Notes: a model not told the origin generated them from the letters alone. Counted from the first letter of the stretch, positions 41,230-51,169 are shown. The stretch is 64,000 bases of DNA from Hyphomicrobiales bacterium (GCA_930633525.1 CAKNFP010000003.1:83110-147109); one strand, 5' to 3'. Numbers and translations: made by a program.

Positions 41230-41874
41230 CTAAGGCCGAATGATCGTGACGTTTCGGGGACCTTCCAGAGAAATTGCGCCGCGCTCGCGGAGATCCGTAA
41301 ACGCTCGACAGACTGTCTCGGTCGAGAGCCCGAGCAGATCGGCGATGTCGTAGCGTGTAATGGGCAGAGCTAGATCGCTTTCGCCAGATCGGCCGATCCT
41401 ATCTCTAAAATGGACCAGGAAAGCTCGCACCCGTTCCGGAGCCGACATTGTGCTCACTACGAAAATTTGCTGCTCCAGCCTTTCAATTGCCGCGAAGGTT
41501 CCCAGTCGGATGAGCTTGGCAGTCGCCGGATCAGAGTCCGCGAGAGCCTCAATTGCCGCTCGGGGATAACAGGCAACTATTGTTCCCTCCACAATTGCTT
41601 GCACCGAGGACGCGTGCGCGTCGGATGATGAGAATCCAAAGAAGTCACCTGGGAGGTTAATGTCCGCAATTTGCCGTCGTCCATCACTGCGGATACGATA
41701 TTTGCGTGTCGCTCCGGAAACGATGCGATACCACCAGTCACAACGATGGTAATGTTCGAAGATGTCCTGATCACGCTGGAACGTCCTGAGGATGGCGATA
41801 GAGTTTAGGTCTCTCGGACTCTTGTTGATCCGTGGCTCGCAGTCCGAGCCGTCAAACCGCGATGAACGTTCCAT
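41230..41874 (-). CDS. Crp/Fnr-family regulator (FixK-like)
   Basis: A 214-residue regulator: cAMP-type beta-barrel (IFEHYHRCDWWYRIVSGATR, LPGDFFGF) and HTH ITRYDIADLLGLSTETVCRA followed by FTDLRERGAISLEG. There is no Fnr-type N-terminal Cys cluster, so it is FixK-like rather than an oxygen sensor itself. I start at ATG 41874 (MERSSRF) behind GAAGGGGTGTCG. It could control stress or microaerobic genes in the island. Confidence 0.88.
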   Translation of the reverse strand: MERSSRFDGSDCEPRINKSPRDLNSIAILRTFQRDQDIFEHYHRCDWWYRIVSGATRKYRIRSDGRRQIADINLPGDFFGFSSSDAHASSVQAIVEGTIVACYPRAAIEALADSDPATAKLIRLGTFAAIERLEQQIFVVSTMSAPERVRAFLVHFRDRIGRSGESDLALPITRYDIADLLGLSTETVCRAFTDLRERGAISLEGPRNVTIIRP

Positions 41875-42100
41875 CGACACCCCTTCAGAACGGAACCGTC
41901 CAGGCAATTGGACGACCGTGGTGACGATAGAAAAACGTGCGGGTAAGGAGCTATTTGTGGATTCACCTTATGGGAATTCTCGTAAAGGGAAATGGCCCGC
42001 TCAGAGAGTGGACGAGGTGGCGCGTCGTTACTGGGCGGGAGTCACATCTTGCCTTGCACGACCCGTTTTTCAGCACTTAGAGGTGGATCATCACTTGGCA

Positions 42101-43192
42101 CTACTCCTTTAAGCCAGCAAGAACCGCGAGCTTAATCGCCTCCGCGACGGTTTTCACTCCTAGCCGCCGCAACATGCGGGAACGATGAACTTCAACGGTT
42201 CGGACACTTATGCCGAGTTCGTGGGCAATCTCCTTGTGAGCCTGACCGTCGGCGAGCCGGACGAGCACCTGCCGCTCACGCTCGCTTAGCGTTTGCACGC
42301 GAGCTGCCGCCTGGTCGCGCTCGTCGGTGACCTCAGAGGATCCTCCCTCCTTTGAATCGGTCAACGTCTTTGACGTACTCGCAACCTCCTTGCCGACGAC
42401 GCCAATCGCGACCGGTCCAGCCGGGGGAAGATCGAGGCGGTAGAAATCGAACAGGAAAGGTCGGCTATCCTTCGACTTGGTGTGGAGCAGCCGTAGCACT
42501 CCCGTCCAACGCCCGTCGGAGAGAATCCGATGCCAAACGCCATAACGCAGCTGATCGCGGTCTCCGAGCGCCAGAAAATCGGCAATATGAAGCTCGGACG
42601 CCTCACGCAAATCAGCCAACCCGACATGTTCAAGGCCAGCGTGGTTCACGAAGAGCGGCCGGCCCTGAAGATTCACGATTCCGATGAAGTCGGACGATGC
42701 GGCGATGAGCCTTGCGAGATATGCGTTTGGAGCAGTTTTCTCGCGGCGTCGCAATTCCAACATGGCTTGGCTTGCGGCCATGCGCTGAAGGAGTGTTTCC
42801 ACCTCAGTTGGGAAATCTGGCCGATCCGACGCGACTATCACGGTCGCCTCGCCGTGATTGCCGATGGGCGTTGCTTGGACAGTGACCTTATTGCCGCTGA
42901 CCGGGCTGACGATCTCTCCCCCGTCCGTAATGGCTGCCAATAGGGAGTTGCGGACAGTCGGAACGAATGGCGGCGGCAGACGTCCGTTGGGCCCATACAC
43001 GAGCTCAACGACGACTTGCAGCGTCGCTATCGACATATATACAAAGTCGGCGTTGAGGGTCTTCACAAGGACCGAGGCCAGGCTTTCGACGACCGCGTCC
43101 TCCTCCAGGTCCTTCCAGTCCGCTTGCAGAGCGGAGAGGCGAAAGAGGTCGTCGAGCGCGCGGACCAGCTTTTGATTTTCCTCCACAGGCAT
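42101..43192 (-). CDS. GAF-PAS-LuxR regulator
   Basis: A 363-residue regulator. A GAF-like region (~35-145: TLNADFVYMSIATLQVVVEL), a PAS region (~160-265: LIAASSDFIGIVNLQGRPLF), and a LuxR/FixJ HTH at the end (LSERERQVLVRLADGQAHKE then IAHELGISVRTVEVHRSRML). No receiver domain, so it likely senses a cytoplasmic ligand or redox state. ATG 43192 follows GCGGAGACGCAA. It lies upstream of and in line with the Crp/Fnr gene. Confidence 0.88.
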   Translation of the reverse strand: MPVEENQKLVRALDDLFRLSALQADWKDLEEDAVVESLASVLVKTLNADFVYMSIATLQVVVELVYGPNGRLPPPFVPTVRNSLLAAITDGGEIVSPVSGNKVTVQATPIGNHGEATVIVASDRPDFPTEVETLLQRMAASQAMLELRRREKTAPNAYLARLIAASSDFIGIVNLQGRPLFVNHAGLEHVGLADLREASELHIADFLALGDRDQLRYGVWHRILSDGRWTGVLRLLHTKSKDSRPFLFDFYRLDLPPAGPVAIGVVGKEVASTSKTLTDSKEGGSSEVTDERDQAAARVQTLSERERQVLVRLADGQAHKEIAHELGISVRTVEVHRSRMLRRLGVKTVAEAIKLAVLAGLKE

Positions 43193-43417
43193 TTGCGTCT
43201 CCGCCGATCACGGTCTGACAGATCCTGCGGATCGGCTCTTGCCTGCTACAATCAGGATCGGTTTTCGGCTACAGTTGGGTTCGTGTCAGCCGAGTGCAAC
43301 TAGCCATAGCAGATGCAGCAGGCAGTTGTCAGGCTCGCTCCACGGACTAAATTTGCAGCGGCGGCTAGGTTCTGTCCAGAGACGGAGCGGTGAGAAGTGT
43401 GAACCCGAAAGTGAGAC

Positions 43418-43741
43418 ATGAGGTTGGACACGAACGTGACTGCGAAGAAGCGACCCAGATATACCCTCCTCGATGATCCCGGGTCAGCTGCCGGGAACGA
43501 GATCATCGTCACAATTTTCGACTGGCAAGGAAAGGCCCCCATCCGGGCCACCCTCGGATGGATGGCGCATTCTCGAGAAGGCGCTCACATTGGCCCGGAC
43601 GAGAGCGAGGAGGTCGATGTAGGCCTTGCGCTCGCTCAGGCGCAGCGCCTGCTTCAGCGTTACGGTTTTCAAAGGATCGTGATCGTGCTTGAGCACGAAG
43701 ACCTATGGGATCCCGCGTGGGGCGATCTCGTCCGCCGCTAA
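43418..43741 (+). CDS. Small conserved hypothetical protein
   Basis: A 107-residue protein: NEIIVTIFDWQGKAPIRATL, VDVGLALAQAQRLLQRYGFQ and RIVIVLEHEDLWDPAWGDLV. It looks like a single alpha/beta domain. I do not recognise the family. ATG 43418 is preceded by GAAAGTGAGAC. Confidence 0.65.
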   Translation: MRLDTNVTAKKRPRYTLLDDPGSAAGNEIIVTIFDWQGKAPIRATLGWMAHSREGAHIGPDESEEVDVGLALAQAQRLLQRYGFQRIVIVLEHEDLWDPAWGDLVRR

Positions 43742-43995
43742 CGCCGGGCTAGCGACTATTGGGGCCGGACCGGGAACCTCGAGAGTCAAGCACCGCCGCG
43801 GCCCTTTTTGCACGCTGGAACGATCATCCCTTCCGGTGAAACCTTGGGCGGCGACCCCGTCTAGGCCGATGGGCGGTCGGTCCCCCTTTGGTCATGCCCC
43901 AGCGCCGACAAATCGCGAAATAACTGACGGTCATCAGTGCCAATCCGGCGGAGAGTCGCCACGATCCCTTCAACGTCAGTAAAGGGAGTTGGCAA

Positions 43996-44436
43996 ATGCT
44001 CGCCTATCCAGGAAATGCGGGGCGCACGTTCGATCCATTTCGGCAGATGCGACTCATGCAACAGGATGTGAATCGCGTGATGAACAACCTGCGAGCCCCC
44101 ACAACGTCTGAATTTCCCCCAATCAATATTTGGACGGGCCCCGACGGCGCCGTGATCACTGCGGAGATTCCTGGCGTCGCTGCCGATGACCTCGACATCG
44201 CGGTCCATCAGAACACCGTAACCCTTCGTGGAAAACGGGACATCGACCCGGTCGCCGAAGGCGCGGTTGTTCATCGCCAAGAGCGCGTTGCGGGTTCCTT
44301 TGCCCGCAGCCTTGTCCTTCCGTTCCGCGTCGATGGGGAGAAGGCCGCCGCAGCGTTCCGGAACGGGCTGCTTCGGCTCGAGCTCCCTCGCCCCGACGCT
44401 GATCGCCCTCGCAAAATCGCTATAAGCCGGACTTGA
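43996..44436 (+). CDS. Small heat shock protein Hsp20, copy 3
   Basis: A 146-residue Hsp20: DPFRQMRLMQQDVNRVMNNL, PPINIWTGPDGAVITAEIPG, VAADDLDIAVHQNTVTLRGK and NGLLRLELPRPDADRPRKIA. Start ATG 43996 follows AAAGGGAGTTGGCAA. First gene of a three-gene hsp20 operon; 12 bases separate it from copy 4. Confidence 0.94.
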   Translation: MLAYPGNAGRTFDPFRQMRLMQQDVNRVMNNLRAPTTSEFPPINIWTGPDGAVITAEIPGVAADDLDIAVHQNTVTLRGKRDIDPVAEGAVVHRQERVAGSFARSLVLPFRVDGEKAAAAFRNGLLRLELPRPDADRPRKIAISRT

Positions 44437-44448
44437 AGGAGACCCGTC

Positions 44449-44832
44449 ATGGCCGCTCAGGACACCAGCATAAGCGAGGCCGCCGAAGCCACACGAGATG
44501 CGCCGGTCTTCGTCCCTCCAGCAGATATAATCGAGGACCAGTCCAGCCTGTTGATGGTTTTGGACCTCCCCGGCGCCGATCCCGAAAGCCTCGATGTGAC
44601 GCTCGACAAGCGGCTCTTGCGGATCGCGGCGCGCTCGGTGCCGAGCCGCCCCGAAGGCTACACACTGCAGCACGCCGAGTATTGGGATGGCAATTACGAG
44701 CGGAGTTTTGTCATCTCAGAGCCAGTCGACGTGGCAAAAATCGAAGCGATTTTCAAAGACGGCGTTCTGCGGCTGACGCTGCCAAAGGCGACACCGGCGC
44801 CGGCTGCCAAGATTTCCGTCAAGGCGGCGTGA
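44449..44832 (+). CDS. Small heat shock protein Hsp20, copy 4 (short form)
   Basis: A 127-residue Hsp20 with almost no N-terminal arm: PADIIEDQSSLLMVLDLPGA, DPESLDVTLDKRLLRIAARS, YWDGNYERSFVISEPVDVAK and DGVLRLTLPKATPAPAAKIS. The short arm suggests smaller oligomers or mixed assembly with copies 3 and 5. ATG 44449 follows GAAGGAGACCCGTC. Confidence 0.93.
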   Translation: MAAQDTSISEAAEATRDAPVFVPPADIIEDQSSLLMVLDLPGADPESLDVTLDKRLLRIAARSVPSRPEGYTLQHAEYWDGNYERSFVISEPVDVAKIEAIFKDGVLRLTLPKATPAPAAKISVKAA

Positions 44833-44839
44833 GGCGACG

Positions 44840-45340
44840 ATGAAAATCACCGACCTCATTCCTTGGAGCGGCACCGGGCGGGACGTGGGTCCGCAAACGG
44901 GACCGGTGGACCCGCTTCGTGCGCTGCGGCAGGACATTGACCACGCATTTGAGCAATTCTGGAGGATGCTGCCATCGCCATTTCCGGAGTTCGCACCCTC
45001 CGCACCCGATTCCGTCCGGCTGGATGTCAGCGATAGCGACAAGGCGATAACGGTCACCGCTGAATTGCCTGGCCTCTCTGAGGATGACATCGAGCTTTCG
45101 ATCAGTGAGGGCTCTCTGACAATCCGCGGCGAAAGGAGTACCGACCGAAAAACTGAAGACGGAGGACTCATCGTTCGCGAGCGAACATACGGCTCCTTCC
45201 AACGCACCCTGCAGCTTCCAGACAGTGTCGATGCCGACGCGGCAAGCGCGACATTCAAGAACGGTATATTGACCATCAAGGTCCCGAAAACGGCTGAGTC
45301 CATCGCCAGTATTCAACGCATCCCTGTGCAGACGGGTTAA
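44840..45340 (+). CDS. Small heat shock protein Hsp20, copy 5
   Basis: A 166-residue Hsp20: MKITDLIPWSGTGR, DPLRALRQDIDHAFEQFWRM, VRLDVSDSDKAITVTAELPG, LSEDDIELSISEGSLTIRG and KNGILTIKVPKTAES. It starts seven bases after copy 4. The DLIPW opening links it to copy 2. A terminator follows at 45371. Confidence 0.94.
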   Translation: MKITDLIPWSGTGRDVGPQTGPVDPLRALRQDIDHAFEQFWRMLPSPFPEFAPSAPDSVRLDVSDSDKAITVTAELPGLSEDDIELSISEGSLTIRGERSTDRKTEDGGLIVRERTYGSFQRTLQLPDSVDADAASATFKNGILTIKVPKTAESIASIQRIPVQTG

Positions 45341-45370
45341 TATCGCCGCTCCGAGCCCACCCGCCTTGCC

Positions 45371-45401
45371 TGCCCGCCATCCTCCCCCGGGGTGGCGGGC
45401 A
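45371..45401 (+). terminator. Terminator of hsp20 operon
   Basis: TGCCCGCCA (45371-45379) and TGGCGGGCA (45393-45401) form a 9-bp stem about 30 bases after the last stop; CTTTG follows. Confidence 0.68.
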
Positions 45402-45917
45402 CCTTTGTGACCGCACGAGCTCATCATTGGCCGGCGGTGATCCCGGTGAAATTCCGGATTCCGCTCCTGCCTGGTTTGCCGGATGAAGATCGAGATCGAC
45501 GACATTGGAAATGACCGGGCGGATCGTGCCGCCCATAGCGGAGGCGTCATGCCAATATGTGCCATTGGCACCGATAACGACGGAGCCGTTACCTCCGCCA
45601 CCGAGCGACCAGCGGGGCGGCGCATCGTCGAGTGATGAAGGCGAAATGCTCATGGGTCACGAGCCGTAATTTAAGCTGAGACATTATCTCGGTCTGTTGC
45701 GGATTGATCGCCAAGACGCTATCCAGCCGGTGTCGGAAAAGGCAGACTTGGTTTGGTAAGCCCAAGTCCTTTCGGTAACGAAAGCTCTGGTCTTTGGCCT
45801 CGTGTCGGAGATCCCCACGACGAGCATGGGACGCTCCCGGGCGTCCCGATTGTTCGTCCGTGAGGTCGCTCATTCGAGGAACGCTCCGGTCGAACGTGAT
45901 CGACACAGGAGCGTTTC
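45402..45917. other. Gene-poor stretch before the monooxygenase
   Basis: A minus-strand frame from ATG 45653 and another from 45906 exist, but neither has family-like sequence or a clear ribosome-binding site. I see no supported gene. Confidence 0.4.
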
Positions 45918-47474
45918 ATGCCCAATTCCCAACCCATCTACGAAGTCGTAATCGCCGGCGGCGGCCCGGTCGGGCTCTTCCTTGCCTGCGAGTTGCGTCT
46001 CGCAGGCGTCTTCGTCCTTGTCCTGGAGCAGGCTGCCGATCCGCTGTCTCCTTTGAAGGCATTGCCGTTCGGAATGCGCGGTCTGTCCGCGCCGACCCTT
46101 GAGGTCCTCGATCGCCGCGGCCTGCTCGACGACGTCAGGGAGGCGAGCCAAGCGAACAATGCCTCGGGCGCCACCAAGGCCTTCGCGCATTGGATGCAGC
46201 AACAGCAGCAGCGCCGGCCTGCCGGCCATTTCGCCGGCATCCAGTTCTTTAACGAGGACATCGACGTCTCGCGGTGGCCGTACCGGCTGCCGAGTCTGGC
46301 CGGGGTCAATCTAGCCGTGGACATGCAGTCCCTGGAAACCGTCCTCGCTGCCCGGGCGACCGCAATGGGGGCGGAGATCCAGCGTGGCGTCGGCGTCGAA
46401 GCTTTCGAGCAGACCGACAACACCGTGATCGTCCGCGCTGGCGGCCAGACCTTCCACTCGCGATGGCTAGTGGCCTGCGATGGCGGGCGCAGCGCCGTGC
46501 GCAAGGCTGGCGGCTTCGAATTCGCCGGCACCGATCCCGAATTCACCGGCTACTCGGTCGAGGTGGAACTGGCAAACCCGGAGACGCTCCGCGTCGGACG
46601 CACCTATACCCGGACGGGCATGTACACCTACGCGCAGCCCGGCACGATCGCGATGGTCGACTTCGATCGCGGCGCCTTCCACCGCACACAGCCGATCACG
46701 ATGGACCACGTGCAGGTTGTTTTGCGCCGGATCTCCGGCGCCGACGTCACCTTGACCGCCCTCCGGCTCGCGACCACATGGACGGACCGAGCCCGCCAGG
46801 CGACGGCCTACCGCAACGGACGGGTGATGCTTGCCGGCGACGCCGCGCACACGCATTCGCCGCTGGGCGGTCAGGGTCTCAATCTAGGCCTCGGCGACGC
46901 AACAAACCTGGGCTGGAAGCTGGCGGCCACCATCCATGGGCGCGCCCCGGCCGGATTGCTCGATAGCTATTTCGCTGAACGCCATCCCGAGGGCGCGCGG
47001 ATTCTCGACTGGTCCCGCGCTCAGGTCGCGCTTATGCGCCCTACGCCGAGCACCCGAGCGCTCGAATCTATCATCCGCGATCTCATCGGAACGCGTGACG
47101 GCGCGACCTACTTCGCCGAAAAGGTATGGGGCCTGTCGCTGCGCTATGATCTCGGCGGCGGTCACCCTTTGGTGGGCCGGAGCGCTCCCGATTTTACGCT
47201 GATCGATGGAACGAGGGTGGGGAAACTCCTGCAGGACGGCCGTGGCCTGCTGCTGGATTTTGCTCCAGGCGCGCCGCTGCGGCCGCTGGCCGACCGCTGG
47301 CAGAGGCGGTTCAACTACATTTCGGGGGACGCCGAGAACCGGCTCGGATTACGCGCCATCCTCATCCGTCCCGATGGTATGGTTGCCTCAGCGATTGAGA
47401 GCGCCGCAGACGATCAAGGCGTTCGCCAGGCGGCCGAGCGCTGGTTCGGTGAGCCTGACGGGCCGCCTAGCTAA
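45918..47474 (+). CDS. FAD-dependent aromatic monooxygenase family protein
   Basis: A 518-residue class A flavoprotein: dinucleotide-binding VVIAGGGPVGLFLACELRLA, the DG motif LVACDGGRSAVRKAGG, the FAD-ribityl motif GDAAHTHSPLGGQGLNLGLG, and a C-terminal thioredoxin-like domain (APDFTLIDGTRVGKLL). It hydroxylates aromatic or polyketide-type substrates, including drugs such as rifampicin in some relatives; the substrate here is unknown. ATG 45918 follows ACAGGAGCGTTTC. Confidence 0.88.
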   Translation: MPNSQPIYEVVIAGGGPVGLFLACELRLAGVFVLVLEQAADPLSPLKALPFGMRGLSAPTLEVLDRRGLLDDVREASQANNASGATKAFAHWMQQQQQRRPAGHFAGIQFFNEDIDVSRWPYRLPSLAGVNLAVDMQSLETVLAARATAMGAEIQRGVGVEAFEQTDNTVIVRAGGQTFHSRWLVACDGGRSAVRKAGGFEFAGTDPEFTGYSVEVELANPETLRVGRTYTRTGMYTYAQPGTIAMVDFDRGAFHRTQPITMDHVQVVLRRISGADVTLTALRLATTWTDRARQATAYRNGRVMLAGDAAHTHSPLGGQGLNLGLGDATNLGWKLAATIHGRAPAGLLDSYFAERHPEGARILDWSRAQVALMRPTPSTRALESIIRDLIGTRDGATYFAEKVWGLSLRYDLGGGHPLVGRSAPDFTLIDGTRVGKLLQDGRGLLLDFAPGAPLRPLADRWQRRFNYISGDAENRLGLRAILIRPDGMVASAIESAADDQGVRQAAERWFGEPDGPPS

Positions 47475-48298
47475 GTCGTGCTGCGCGGCATGGCGAAGAT
47501 GCGATCGAGTTCAACCAGATCTGCCGGGGCAAGTCGCAGATCGAGCGCGTCGCGGTTCTCCCTCACATGCCGTACGTTTCCTGCTTTCGGAATCGCGACA
47601 ATTCCGTCCTGTCTCAAGACCCAGGCGAGGGCCAGCTGGGCGCGGCTACAGCCGTACCGCTCTGCCGCGCGGGCAAGCCGCCCGTCCCTAGCGAGATGAC
47701 CTCCGCAGATGGGAGAATGTGCCATGATCGGAACACCCCGCTCCCTGCACCATGGAAGAAGGTCGCACTCGATGTCTCGCCGGCACAGATTGTAGGCGAT
47801 CTGATTTACCTGCACCAATTTTCCCACGGGAATGGCCGCGAGGTCCTTCAAATCGCGGATGAGGAAATTTCCGACACCCCAATAGCGTATTTTTCCGGCG
47901 CTTCTGAGTGCCTCAAAGCCGTCGAGCGTTTCGGCGAGAGGGACGTTGCCTCGCCAATGCAGCAGAAAAAGATCAATTCGGTCCGTACGAAGTCTTCTCA
48001 GGCTGCGTTCGCAAGACGTAACGACACCGAGGCGGGAAGCGTGGTGCGGATGAACCTTGCTCACAATGAACACCTTCTCGCGCTGCCCGTCGATCGCCTC
48101 CGCCACCACCTGCTCCGCTCCACCGTCCGCATAAGACTCCGCGGTGTCGATTAGCGTCATCCCGAGATCGATGCCCGTCTTCAACGCGGCGATCTCGTCG
48201 CGAGATGAACCGCTGTGCTCCCCAATTCCAGCTGTGCCTTGTCCGAGCACCGGTATAGCCTCGCCCGCCGGCAAGGTGGTCTTCCTGCTCGCTGACAT
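47471..48298 (-). CDS. Aldo/keto reductase
   Basis: A 275-residue NADPH-dependent oxidoreductase: MTLIDTAESYADGGAEQVV (catalytic Asp and Tyr), VFIVSKVHPHH (Lys) and DLFLLHWRGNVPL (His), the full AKR tetrad. ATG 48298 (MSASRKTTLP) is chosen over an upstream ATG. The 3' end overlaps that of the monooxygenase by four bases (convergent). Likely role: removal of reactive carbonyls such as methylglyoxal. Confidence 0.9.
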   Translation of the reverse strand: MSASRKTTLPAGEAIPVLGQGTAGIGEHSGSSRDEIAALKTGIDLGMTLIDTAESYADGGAEQVVAEAIDGQREKVFIVSKVHPHHASRLGVVTSCERSLRRLRTDRIDLFLLHWRGNVPLAETLDGFEALRSAGKIRYWGVGNFLIRDLKDLAAIPVGKLVQVNQIAYNLCRRDIECDLLPWCRERGVPIMAHSPICGGHLARDGRLARAAERYGCSRAQLALAWVLRQDGIVAIPKAGNVRHVRENRDALDLRLAPADLVELDRIFAMPRSTT

Positions 48299-48654
48299 GG
48301 GGTTTCCTAACTGGCACGGTGACAAGAGCGCGCACAAATTGAGGCTAACTGATCTCGTAGGGCTGGGAACTGACGACCGTCACGCTGGGTTGGAGACGGC
48401 GCCCGCGTGGATGGGTATTTTTGAGGACTGACTACGCCTACGACCCTCGCCCCGACATGTGGGAATCCCTTATCGTAAGAACCCGTAATGGCAGGTCTCG
48501 GCAGATGACGGCGGCAGGATCTGAGTAATAGTCTACGAGCGAACGCTCCGGGCCGGCAGATCACGCGCACTGTTCGGAGGTCGAATGCTCGGTACTCACC
48601 AAATAGTTGCGATGCCCTGGACCGATGGGGAATTCGACGCAACGATCCCATGCC
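48299..48654. other. Intergenic stretch between two reductases
   Basis: No gene or clear hairpin. Probably holds the promoter of the aldo/keto reductase (minus strand), not identifiable with confidence. Confidence 0.4.
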
Positions 48655-49695
48655 TTAGACTGCCTCGATGATCACCTTTAGCGCTCGTGTGTCCGCAGCG
48701 TTCGAGAAAGTGTCATATGCATCAAGGATATCGTCGAGCTTAAAACGATGGGTAATCAACTGCTTAGGATCGATCTTTCCGGATCGTACCGTCTTGAGCA
48801 ACATAGGCGTGCTGACCGTGTCCACTAAACGGGTAGTGATGGCGATATTATGAGACCAGAGCTTCTCGAGATGCAGGTCGGCCTTGAAGCCATGAACCCC
48901 GACATTAGCGATAACACCTCCGGCCGCGATGATCTCCTGGCAGAGCTCGAACGTCGGTGCGATACCTACTGCCTCTATGACCGTATCAACGCCTTTGTTT
49001 TCCGTCAGCTCGAAGACCCTCTGCTTCGCCTCTTCTCCGGTAGCTCTTATCGTGTTTGTCGCGCCGAAGCGCTTTGCAGCCTGCAGCCGATTCTCATCAA
49101 GATCGATGACGATGAGTTCCGCCGGTGAATAGAACTGCGCAGTGAGTAACGCAGCTAATCCGACCGGCCCGGCGCCGACGATGGCAACGGACCCGCCAGG
49201 TTGCACTTTGCCGTTGAGAACACCGCATTCGAAGCCAGTCGGCAAGATGTCGCTCAACATGACGAGGGCGTCTTCGTCGGCCCCGTCCGGGATCGGATAA
49301 AGGCTGGTGTCGGCGTGAGGAATACGAACGTACTCGGCCTGAGTCCCGTCGATCGTATTGCCAAGAATCCAGCCTCCGGTTGTGCAGTGAGAATACATTC
49401 CACGCCGGCAGTACTCGCACTTCCCGCAGGACGAGATGCAGAAAATCAACACGGAGTCGCCCTTCTTGAACTGGGTTACACCCGCGCCAACCTGCTCTAT
49501 GACGCCTACGCCCTCATGGCCAAGGATACGTCCAGGAGTGCACGACGGCACGTCTCCTTTGAGGATATGGAGATCGGTGCCACAGATAGTGGTCTTCGTC
49601 ATCCTTACAATTGCGTCGGTCGCGCTGTCGATCACCGGGATGTTGCGGTCCTTCAACGTCTTTCGGCCCGGTCCCTCAAAGATAAGAGCTTTCAC
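48655..49695 (-). CDS. Zinc-dependent alcohol dehydrogenase (MDR family)
   Basis: A 346-residue medium-chain dehydrogenase: catalytic zinc motif TTICGTDLHILKG and RILGHEGVGVIEQVG; structural zinc Cys set in SSCGKCEYCRRGMYSHC; Rossmann motif VAIVGAGPVGLAALL. Length is typical. Substrate not certain; family members oxidise alcohols, glycols or S-hydroxymethyl adducts. Start ATG 49695. Confidence 0.92.
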   Translation of the reverse strand: MKALIFEGPGRKTLKDRNIPVIDSATDAIVRMTKTTICGTDLHILKGDVPSCTPGRILGHEGVGVIEQVGAGVTQFKKGDSVLIFCISSCGKCEYCRRGMYSHCTTGGWILGNTIDGTQAEYVRIPHADTSLYPIPDGADEDALVMLSDILPTGFECGVLNGKVQPGGSVAIVGAGPVGLAALLTAQFYSPAELIVIDLDENRLQAAKRFGATNTIRATGEEAKQRVFELTENKGVDTVIEAVGIAPTFELCQEIIAAGGVIANVGVHGFKADLHLEKLWSHNIAITTRLVDTVSTPMLLKTVRSGKIDPKQLITHRFKLDDILDAYDTFSNAADTRALKVIIEAV

Positions 49696-49942
49696 AGCAG
49701 TCTCCGCGTCTGACTTTCTTCAAGTGCGGTGGCCAGGATAGGTAAGCCTCGACCACCGTGCACTGACGTTGATCATTTTCCAAAGCAAGTCCCAAAGCCC
49801 ACGGTCCGGGTCTCGGTCTGATGATCGGAAAAGCTACGGCAATGGAGATTAGCTCGCTGAACAGAACCAGCCTGAGGCGGCGCAGGTGTGCCTCCGAGTG
49901 CGGGTCGTAATCAAACAGCGGCGTCGGATTCTGAGGCGCCAT
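49676..49942 (-). CDS. Doubtful small membrane ORF
   Basis: An 88-residue frame from ATG 49942 with one hydrophobic segment (LVLFSELISIAVAFPII). It overlaps the dehydrogenase start by 20 bases and lacks a ribosome-binding site. Codon pattern is unremarkable; I would not rely on it. Confidence 0.25.
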   Translation of the reverse strand: MAPQNPTPLFDYDPHSEAHLRRLRLVLFSELISIAVAFPIIRPRPGPWALGLALENDQRQCTVVEAYLSWPPHLKKVRRGDCCESSYL

Positions 49943-50088
49943 GGTCGGGCTTCCGCAGTTTAAGGCGCGCTCATGGGCAAAAGGGCGGCGAAGCTGACGA
50001 GCGTCAATGTGTTCGCACGGTCGAGGTCTCATCCTACTGGGCCGACCGTCGACATAGGTCAAACCGTTGCCACAGCTTGGAGGCGAGA

Positions 50089-50925
50089 ATGATAAAGGTC
50101 TTGGTTGTCAGAGTTGACGGAACCAGTGGCGACGAATTCCGCCTCGCAGCCGCAGAAAGTTTGGCGAAACTCTTCGAAGCGCATGTTGTTGGCCTGATCA
50201 TCAATGTTTTGCCCGAACCGATCATCGTAGAGACCATGACCAGCGTAACAAACTGGTCAGAGAGCCTTGAACACGCACGCGCTCAAGGACGGCAATTCGA
50301 AGAGCGGACGAAGGAGCGGCTGAAGAGCCTCGCTCCATCGTCGGAGGTGCGTCGTATCGATGCATATTCCCATGAGCGGGCGTTCCTCACCGCCCGGGAA
50401 TGTCGGAGCGCAGACGTACTCGTCGGTCTTCGACTGAGCGACGATGATGATACAATTGAACTGCATGACGTGATCGAGGAGACGCTATTCGAGGCGGGCT
50501 GACACATCTTTCTCGTGGCCGACCAGAAGACCTTCGATGGAGGCTTCGAGCATTCAGTTGTCGCCTGGAACGGGAGCCGCGAGGCAACGCGTGCAGTGGC
50601 GGAGGCCTTGCCGTATCTGAAAAAATCAAAGGCGGTAACTGTTCTGCGCATAGGCGCCGAAACAGAATCAATCCTCTCGGCTGTGCAGGATGACAGGCTG
50701 GTCGCATACCTCCGGAAACATGGCATTAGCGCTTTGCTGGAGCGAGTTCCGCACAAGGGGTTCCAGGACATTGCGACAGTGCTCATCGATGAAGTGGTCG
50801 CCCGTAAGGGCGATCTGCTTGTGATGGGTGGTTACGGTCATTCGCGCCTGCGCGAATGGTTGCTCGGAGGCACTACATACAGGTTACTTCGTAAGTGCCC
50901 GATCTCGCTTGTGATGGCGCACTGA
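50089..50925 (+). pseudogene. Tandem universal stress protein split by in-frame TGA
   Basis: From ATG 50089 (MIKVLVVRVDGTSGDEF) one UspA-like domain runs to TGA 50500-50502. The same frame then continues without interruption: HIFLVADQKTFDGG, then a second domain VVAWNGSREATRAVAEALPY ending GDLLVMGGYGHSRLREWLLG and stop at 50925. The TGA stands where an Arg (CGA) would complete FEAGRHIFLV. A CGA-to-TGA change thus splits a two-domain protein. The second half could be re-initiated from GTG 50515 without its own ribosome-binding site. Confidence 0.82.
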
Positions 50926-51169
50926 GACGGCCTTGTACACTACCGACCGCATTGAAGAATGTTTCGAACGCTATGCGCGGTGTCGCTGTGTCCGTGAACA
51001 AGCAAACTAGTTCACGCATCCCTTTACTCATAGGATGTGCTGTCGCGTCTTTGCATTGGTAGCAATAGCGGGCGTCGGGAGTACCTCCGTCCCTGCGGCG
51101 TCTTGGGTTCACGCCGGAGGGTTGCATCAATGAAATGCAGGTCTGCCATAAGGGTTGAGGCGCGGTGAG

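Noticed and set aside
45276..45653. Minus-strand frame opposite the hsp20 terminator
   Set aside because: Reads through the hairpin and into the hsp20 3' end; no recognisable domain.
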